Source: Adiantum capillus-veneris (lineage: Eukaryota > Streptophyta > Polypodiopsida > Polypodiales > Pteridaceae). Taken from it: a stretch of DNA of 64,000 nucleotides. The stretch covers positions 98,319,587 to 98,383,586 of the forward strand of contig CM043966.1 in NCBI GenBank assembly GCA_014529385.2, written 5' to 3'. Made by a program: the position numbers and the translations under genes. Shown here in pieces: positions 57,390 through 64,000 of the stretch (the first letter of the stretch is position 1; every line of letters begins with the position of its first letter). The notes beneath the pieces were generated by a model. It did not search any database and was not told the DNA's origin. It saw only the letters and a program-made list of their open reading frames with translations.

Positions 57390-57840
57390 CAAGAGATTAT
57401 TTCCATTCCTCTTTACTGTATGCAAATGGTATTTTTAGTTGTCCTCCTTTGAGTGTGAGTTCCAAAATTCTGGCATCCCAATCCTAAATTTCCATGTAGG
57501 TTCTCATGCATGGAACACCTAATATTAGATCCTCCTTCATGTACTCATCCGCCATACATATGAAAGTATGCGGGCAAGAGAATCCATGAACCGTAATATT
57601 CAAGTTGATTTTCCCTAAAGTTGGAGTGACGCTCTTGTTGCAACCCTTGATTGTGACTCAATAATACTCAAGTGGTTGAGTAGTTTCTTTTCAATAGGGG
57701 GAATAGTTGACTACATTGATTCAGGCTCCTATATCTGCTAAAGCTTTAACTTTGTAATCCTCGTTCAAATTCACATTGATTTGCATATCAAGACCATCCA
57801 GACAGTTTTCATTGGTCTTGACCTCATCCTTAGGGTTGAA
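57390..57840 (-). pseudogene. Retropepsin-like aspartic protease downstream of the integrase of element H
   Basis: The minus strand from 57840 reads LDMQINVNLNEDYKVKALAD then IGA, TGA and INVVNYSPY: an ALADxGA-x-INVV active-site box where the Ser/Thr codon is now a stop. It continues VTPTLGKINLNITVHGFSC, EDLILGVPCMRTY (the flap and ILGxPxL helix region) and DWDARILELTLKGGQLKIPF. Several TGA and TAG stops make it dead. It lies about 170 bp after the end of the integrase reading (58010) on the same strand. In ordinary Gypsy elements the protease is before RT. Either a second element starts here or the domain order is changed. Confidence 0.6.
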
Positions 57841-58009
57841 TGTAGAGAGTACTTAGTGGTACAGCTTGGAGAGTAGGTTTTCTTGCAACTTTTTGTTTTA
57901 GAACTCAAATGCGAGCTTCTTCTTGAGCCTCCTCAACAACCTGTTGTCGTTTAATCTTTCTTTCCTTGGATGCATACATTATCTGTAGAAGTTTATTTCT
58001 CAAGGGAAG

Positions 58010-59885
58010 GTTGTTTTGTGGAGTCGACATCCACTTATCCAATTTTCCATGAGTTTTCCATCTATTGTGGCTAACTTGACAGCCCCACTTGGCGAAACAA
58101 CTTCAATGAGAAAAGGACCATGTCCTTTCTTCTTGAACTTGGGTATATGTTGTTTCAACAAGTAAACTAGGACTCAATCCCCTAGTTTGAAAACTTTAGT
58201 CAGTAAATATAAGTCAAAGAACTGTTTTTGTTTCCATTTGTGTGCGTATATGTGGGAAATGACTGCTAAAAAATATTCATCTAGGCATTCTAAGTCCTTG
58301 AGTCGTTCTGACAGCTCATGCCCTTTCCATTCCAACTCTGAGTGTAAATATCAAGAATTCCATCGGCAATTTTGCATCCAAGCCATAGACCAAATTAAAA
58401 GGACTCGTGTTCAAAGCTATTTTTAAGAAAACTCAATAAGCCCATAAGGCAGAGTGAAGATGCATTTCCCATTCCGCTCTACCTGAACTAACAATTTTGG
58501 TTAGTACGGAGCTCAAAATTTTGTTTGTATGTTCTGCTTGACCATTTTCTTGAGGGTGGTAGGGTGGAGATTTGTTATGGATTACTACAAACTCGTCTAG
58601 TAGATATTCTATCACCTCATTGAGGAAATGTGATCCACAATCACTCACAAGCTCAATAGGAAGTCCATACCTAGTAAAGATGCATTTATGCAAGAATGTA
58701 GCAGTGGTTCTAGCATCCTTTTTCTTGGTGGCTCATGTCTCAGCCCACTTGGTTAAGTAATATGTTGCCACACTGATATATTATACCTGAGTTTTGTAAG
58801 TTGGTGGCTGTATTGGACCTATGAAGTCTATACCCCATTTTAGCAAATGTGCATGCCCCCATCATAGGTCGCAGTGGCATGTTATCCATTATTGTTGGAA
58901 TTTTTGCTCATTGACATGCATCGCATTGTTGAGCAAATTCTTTTATATCAGTAAATAAAACTGGCCACCAAATGTATTCCATCAATATGACCTTGATTGT
59001 GATCTCATGAGAGAAGTGACCCCCTACTAGACCTGCGTGAGCTTGTTCCATAATAGGAAGATACTCCTCTTCATTGGTGCACATTTTGAGATGTTGATAT
59101 TTCCCTCGTCAAACAATAGATCTAGTTTCCAATCATTGTGTTGGGTGCCTCAATTTCTATTGCTCTTTTTCATCTTTTACTCATGTCTTCTGGAAATATT
59201 TTGTTAGTGAGATTCTCAACCAGGTATCTGCTCCACTGGGGTGTGACTAAAATGTGGAATAATGTGGCATGGGGTATGGCGGCTTTTTCTTTACATTGAG
59301 AGCAATCATTCACATAATGATAAACATCTCTCTTCATGGTAGGCAAGTAAACACCCAATTAGGCTAATCTTTGTAGGCTCTGATCTCGCAAAAAATGTAG
59401 ACCAACAATTGTGGTATGAGCTTGACTCGAATAGGCTTCTTGCTCCTCAAGATTTATGCACAAGAGCATGATTCCATCCTTGTTTTTGTGATATAATCTT
59501 CCCTCCAGCAATTGATATAGGGATGACTGCTCAATCAATTATGCTATAAAAGGAGTTAGTTTTTGAGAATCCACTTGCACCATATTCATTACTGAAACAA
59601 GATCTTCTAACCATCTTGGAATCATTTCCACAAAGAACAGATACACATCGGGTAAGTCATTGTCTACCCCTTTAGGTGCTTCCCCTGTGGTGAGTCTTGA
59701 CATGTGATCCGCCCGCTGGTGGTGAGTAGTGCCTTTTTTTACCACAACTAGGAAGTCAAATTCAAGTAGGATGATAAACATCTTACTATCCTACCTATAT
59801 TGCATGACTTATCCACCAAATAGAGTAAGGTTTGATGGTCTACAAAAAGGATAAACTTGTTAGCTAACAAGTAATGTCGGAATTT
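58010..59885 (-). pseudogene. pol: RNase H and integrase of Gypsy element H
   Basis: From 59885 the minus strand reads KFILFVDHQTLLYLVDKS, then LLEFDFLVVVKKGTTHHQRA and DHMSRL (RNase H end, about 59770-59680). Next are the zinc-binding YHYVNDCSQCKEKA (about 59320), the core with GIDFIGPIQPP (about 58830), LVSDCGSHFLNEVI and HPQENGQAEHTNKI (58650-58520), and the C-terminal LLKQHIPKFKKKGHGPFLI and GAVKLATIDGKLM (58160-58050). The Asp, Asp and Glu of the core are present. Stops lie in several places. RT upstream is cut off at about 59920 by LTR region G. Confidence 0.85.
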
Positions 59886-60410
59886 CTTGACTCAATACAC
59901 CATACCAAGACCTTTTTTTTCTATTGTTATGTAAGGTTTCCAGTTTCTGAAACCTTAGAAATTGTACAAAGCCTGTTAAATTTAACTTGGTTATTGAGAA
60001 AACACTGTAGAATGATCCAATTATGGCTGATATTGGTATTTTTGGAACCATAACCAGAGCTTTACTATGGTTAGAATTTTTCAGAATCAGATTCCGATGA
60101 AATTTGGAAAATTTACGGGCTCTGAAAGGTTACACTGGAAATTTAATTAGTTAAGTAAAATTGAATGGTTTCAGTAATTATTATTGCTAAAGACTTTTTT
60201 ATCCTAAGGTTCTAGAAATTGCAGATATTTTCAATTTTCATCATTAAAAATCAGAGAAATTAGCTGAAATCGATTCTGGAAGCTGGGGGGACTGTGCGGA
60301 GCTGTGGGAAACTTGCCTGGGATAGAATTAGCAGTAGGTGGTGCTAGTTGAAAGCTAGGGCCTTGCTTGAGGTGCCAAAACCTGCCAGAAACAGCCCAGG
60401 GGGCCTGAAA

Positions 60411-60424
60411 AGCTATAAAAAGAC
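60411..60424 (+). promoter_or_regulatory. TATA box
   Basis: GCTATAAAAAGACC in a GC-richer stretch, followed by CT-rich sequence with TCTCTCTCATC about 45-60 bp downstream. Fits an LTR promoter. Confidence 0.5.
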
Positions 60425-60779
60425 CACCTTTCTTTTTAAAAAAAAGACTCGAAGCCTTGGTACATTCTCTCTCATCTAGAGGGACCTATACGTAGAAGTC
60501 ACTAGAGAGAAAAGCTCTAGTTGGTTAATCAACGATAATTAGCACTAACCTTTTTTAATTAGTAAAACTATGTTAACCTATTTATATTTTTCTTAATTAA
60601 TTGAAGATTAAACATATGTATACCTCAAAATTCTCTCCTAATTCAAAATTCTCTTCCGATTATTGAGATTAAGCTTAGGGACACTAAGATAATTAATTAT
60701 TATATTATATTAGGATAGAAATTACTCATTTTATCTATAAATTAATGATATTTATACTAATTAAATTTAGATTAAGATA

Positions 60780-61640
60780 AGATAATTATCAACGATGTGT
60801 TAGACTATCATTATGTTAGGAAATTATCTTTGAATTTTTTGAGTAATTTTTATAATTATCTCAGTAGAATTACACTGTTTTAAGAGAAAAGTAAAGGGAG
60901 AAATGATCAAATTAATCCCAAATGCTTTGAGATAATTATCCAAGAAAAAAACATCTTATGAAGCTCATGAAAATTATCTTAACATTAGATAATTAGTTTA
61001 ACTAATTATCTCATCAGAGAAACACTGTTTTTAAGTGAAATTACAAGGGGGAAAATACCAAACTAATATAAAAAGGTTTGAGGTAATTATCAGAGGAAAA
61101 AAACATCTTTTGAAACCTATGATAATTATGTTAATCTCAGATAATTAGTTTAAATAATTATCTCAATAGAAAAACACTATTTTCAAGGGAAAATAAAAAA
61201 GGGAAAACCGTAAACTAATCCAAATAGATTTGAGATAAATATAAGAGGTAAAACTCATCTTGAAGAACCCAAGATAATTATCTTAACCCCAAATAATTAG
61301 TTTAACTAATTATCTTAGTAGAAAATTTCTATTTTTATGAGAAAATAAAAAGATAAAAACAGTAAACTAATTTAAAAATCTTTGAGATAATTATCAAAGG
61401 TAAAATACATCTTAAGAAACTAGTGATAAATATCTTAACTTCAAATAATTAGTTTAAATAATTATCTCAATAGAAAAATAGTATTTTAAAGAGAAAATAA
61501 AAGGGGGAAAATGACAAATCAATCTTAAAACCTTTGAGATAATTATCACAAATAGGATACATCTTGAGGAACCCCTGATAAATATCATAACCTCAGATAA
61601 TTAGTGTAGATACTTATTTTCATTAAAAGTAATCGATTTT
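60780..61640 (+). repeat. 152 bp AT-rich tandem repeat, about five units
   Basis: The phrase AATTATCTCA(A/G)TAGAAAAA and its variants occur at 60855, 61005, 61157, 61309, 61461 and (decayed) 61612. Spacing is 150-152 bp. Each unit includes TTTGAGATAATTATC, AACATCTT and TAATTAGTTTAA(C/A)TAATTATC, the last an inverted repeat. Confidence 0.85.
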
Positions 61641-62171
61641 GTGTATAAACCTGAGAAAAGAAATTAGTAAATGAATTTATATAGTTACCCAATAGTTACG
61701 AGAGGTCAAAAATCACTCTTGAAGGTTGGGAAAATTACCTTAGTCTAAATAATTATTATAACAAATTACTATTGGCTAATTTTGCCTAAATTAGTCCATA
61801 AATATAGAAGGGAAAAGTTATAAATCAGTTTTATGAGTTAACCAAAAAATTCTTAAAGATAGAACATATCAACTTCCATCTAGGGTAAGTAATCCACTAG
61901 CAGATAGGTAACTCATACTTTACTAAGGCCAAAAATAGGATATTCTTGTAATATAGACTAAGGAGAAATCCAGTAAAATAGCCTCCATAATTATATGATA
62001 ATTATGGGAGAATACTAACAGTACAAGGAAGTTACAGGATAAATATTTCATCCAATAAATAACAAGGATACCTATTTATTCCAAAAATCCTTATTTTTTG
62101 GTAAAAAGGAAGAAAAGAGATTATTTATTTAATTCTCTAATCGATTAAGTCCTTTTATAAAGGCTGTCAAT

Positions 62172-62336
62172 ATGGCTCCAAAGAGAACCAGAGGAAATCC
62201 TCTTACCGATGAAGAGGATATTAGCGACAAAAGAAATAAAGCCACTCATGACCATGAGGCTGGGCCTAGTCATAGGCCTACGGAGGAAAGTCTGCAGGCA
62301 CCAGCGCAGCAGCACATGGCCGACCAGTCATCATAG
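62172..62336 (+). CDS. Short ORF of 54 residues, possible Gag-like start
   Basis: ATG at 62172 gives MAPKRTRGNPLTDEEDISD, basic then acidic, ending HMADQSS TAG. The basic MAPKRTRG start recalls plant Gypsy Gag starts. It lies before, not after, the PBS at 63474, so if it is gag it belongs to another element than the one that uses that PBS. Very short and of doubtful meaning. Confidence 0.25.
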   Translation: MAPKRTRGNPLTDEEDISDKRNKATHDHEAGPSHRPTEESLQAPAQQHMADQSS

Positions 62337-63473
62337 GTGGATTTCCATTTTGTTCACTTAAGTCTTTAACTAGTTTAAAGTTCATTTCTAAATTAACATT
62401 GCATGCATAAGGATTAGGAAGGATAAACTGGCTGTAAATGGAAGGTAACTTCCAAGAAACCAACGAGCAATGATTGTAAATAGAAAAGAAATGATTGGGT
62501 TGTGACTGATTGACCTAGGAAAGAAATGTTTGACCATCCTTAAGACAGCTTGTCTCAAGACACCTCTGATTTTTTGGAATATTTTACTCCAGGTAATGAG
62601 TAATGATGGCGATTCCGCCATGGATGAGTCGGTTTCCTTAGTGCGCATGGAGTCTTTACTCCGTGCTTGTTTGTGGTTGTGGATATTACTTAGGATATCA
62701 AGTTTATCCCAGAGGAACTGTCCGGTTGTATGGGCAATCGGTTGGCGTACGGACACCCGGACTATGGGTGATGGTTTTTTCCACCCCGGTTTTTATAAAT
62801 AAGGAATGGGTGCCATTTTTTCACCCTTGTATAGGTGTTCTTGTGACAAGCCAGTACTGGTCAGAGATACTTTAGAATGATAGTACCTTGTCTTAAGTTT
62901 AAAGATGTTTGTTTGCTAAAAGAATGTTTTCAATATTGTTTTCAAGGGTTGTCTTAATGAAATTCAGTTATGAAAGCTAAAAGAAATCATTTTTTTAATT
63001 GTGATAAGAATGTGGAAGTAATTAAACAACATAGAATCATGTGTGAGTGCGGTGTGGTAAGTGGGGATTGACTAAGGTTGTCAATCATGGATGGGTGGAC
63101 CTGATTAGTCAGGTAACTATCCATTCCCGCGCACTAAAAACATCTAGAAACTTCTTCACTTGGAAGAGGAATCCACCAACGGCTGTGCCCTCACATATGT
63201 TAGGGGGAAAAAAGCGTTGGCTAAGGAAACCTTAATTTGAATGATGGAAGTTATAGGGCCGGAATAGTTTTTTTTTATTCAACAAGTTGTCCCATTTCCA
63301 CTGCGAGACAGGACTAGGTATCCTTCTAGGGCTATAAACCTAAACCATTATCAATGGTAAGGGTGAATTCTCTGGAATTTTTCTTGTTTAGGGACTCGGA
63401 TGTTATTAGGCCTAGAGACGTGTCAAGGGTTCCATCCCGCTTTTGGTGTCGGCGGGATTGGGGTCCTCATAAA

Positions 63474-63485
63474 TGGTATCAGAGC
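63474..63485 (+). promoter_or_regulatory. Primer-binding site (initiator Met tRNA) at window end
   Basis: TGGTATCAGAGC, exact. The internal part of the element would begin here and leave the window. Sequence 63486-64000 shows short broken readings (such as FFPPPTWGINWSQFGG) that I do not recognise. Confidence 0.75.
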
Positions 63486-64000
63486 ATGGTTTAACAAGAT
63501 CCTGACCCTAGGATGAAAAAGTTGAAAAAATAGGCACAAGTTATATTGCATTTTCAATTATAGTATGTTGTGAATGGAGAATTTCCCTATCAATACAGGA
63601 AAATATCCGCCAAGCTTACCGAAAATTTATGATTTTCAACATCGTGTTCGAGGCTACTTGTAACTCCATTAAATTTTTATTTTGCAAGAGCATCATGCAA
63701 TTATTAGATGGAATGTTTTTCCCTCCTCCTACATGGGGAATCAACTGGTCACAATTTGGCGGAATTTTCCTGATTGATGCAGGACAGATTGAAGGTTTGG
63801 CACTAATTTAAAAAGACTCGTGGGCAGAAACACTTCGGACCATCCAAGTTTTCTTTTTCAATGGGACTAAAGATCAAGATCAGACCATTACTATAGATGG
63901 GATATAAGTGTCACAAAATCAGTGGGTATATGATTAGGTAGCCAAAGTAATCTACCCAAGTAGGATCAGACCCATGAGGGTAGGCCCAAAATTTAGGGGA

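Larger units (their letters stand above)
59925..63469 (+). mobile_element. LTR-like region G (very long, low confidence in edges)
   Basis: Begins at a TG (TGTTATGTAAGG) just where the RNase H reading of element H stops, and ends CCTCA shortly before an initiator-Met PBS at 63474. A TATA box (GCTATAAAAAGACC) at 60411-60424 faces rightwards. The 152 bp tandem repeat lies downstream of it. If the whole stretch is one LTR it is 3.5 kb, as in some large Gypsy elements. It could instead be two or more elements. Confidence 0.3.

Noticed and set aside
57390-59885. Endogenous pararetrovirus (Caulimoviridae)
   Set aside because: A clear integrase with H2C2 and DDE core is present, which these viruses lack, and no movement or coat protein was seen. 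It is a Gypsy remnant.
62388-62875. Overlapping ORFs on both strands near 62.4-62.9 kb
   Set aside because: No recognisable pattern and neither strand stands out; probably chance ORFs in LTR-like sequence.

Overview
This is repeat-rich nuclear DNA from a land plant. The signs are Copia and Gypsy LTR retrotransposons with plant-type primer-binding sites (several matching initiator-Met tRNA), a hAT transposase, a decayed pentatricopeptide (PPR) gene with the MYAKCG signature, and spliceosomal introns. A large-genome plant such as a fern, lycophyte or gymnosperm fits, but the species cannot be told from the sequence. No intact ordinary host gene, tRNA or rRNA was seen. Almost everything is a mobile element, and most genes are broken by stops or frameshifts. 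In this answer 'transposase-like' and similar family names come from motif recognition, not from a database search.

Layout. 1-2652: 5' part of a minus-strand LTR element (E: LTR, PBS, two small ORFs, start of gag). It sits in a minus-strand Copia element (F: gag 2704-3581, PBS, LTR 4505-4829). 5210-7220: decayed hAT transposase. 7.5-15.3 kb: the most unusual region. Two convergent multi-exon genes lie here: an FCP1/HAD-phosphatase-like gene (+) and a DDE-type transposase-like gene of an unnamed family (-). Arrays of a palindromic motif (TATGCTAATTAGCATA and variants) lie upstream of an exon of the first and fill a 1.68 kb intron of the second, with a small array between them. 15.4-17.6 kb: minus-strand remnants including a protein-kinase-like pseudogene.

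17.7-35.3 kb: a three-level nest. A minus-strand Gypsy element (C) is split inside its reverse transcriptase by a plus-strand Gypsy element (B, 18287-31753). B carries a 450 bp foldback insertion and is split inside its integrase region by a minus-strand element without pol (A, 25153-29691) that encodes an unrecognised protein. 35854-41018: near-complete Copia element (J) with 227 bp LTRs and a target-site duplication. 41-46.5 kb: an LTR-like remnant, a second and more decayed copy of the novel transposase, and a PPR pseudogene.

46558-49829: an LTR, a polypurine tract and a large non-pol ORF system on the minus strand (I). 49943-53303: a plus-strand relative of B (D) with an intact gag ORF but no pol, and two tandem copies of a roughly 70-residue microprotein also found in E. 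53.5-55.8 kb: hairpin repeats and a 200 bp tandem repeat. 57.4-59.9 kb: minus-strand Gypsy remnant (H) in the odd order RNase H, integrase, protease. 59.9-64.0 kb: AT-rich LTR-like region (G) with a 152 bp tandem repeat and an initiator-Met PBS.

The best candidate for an undescribed system is the 7.5-15.3 kb unit: a transposase and a phosphatase-like gene sharing one palindromic repeat family. The second is the microprotein family encoded just upstream of gag.
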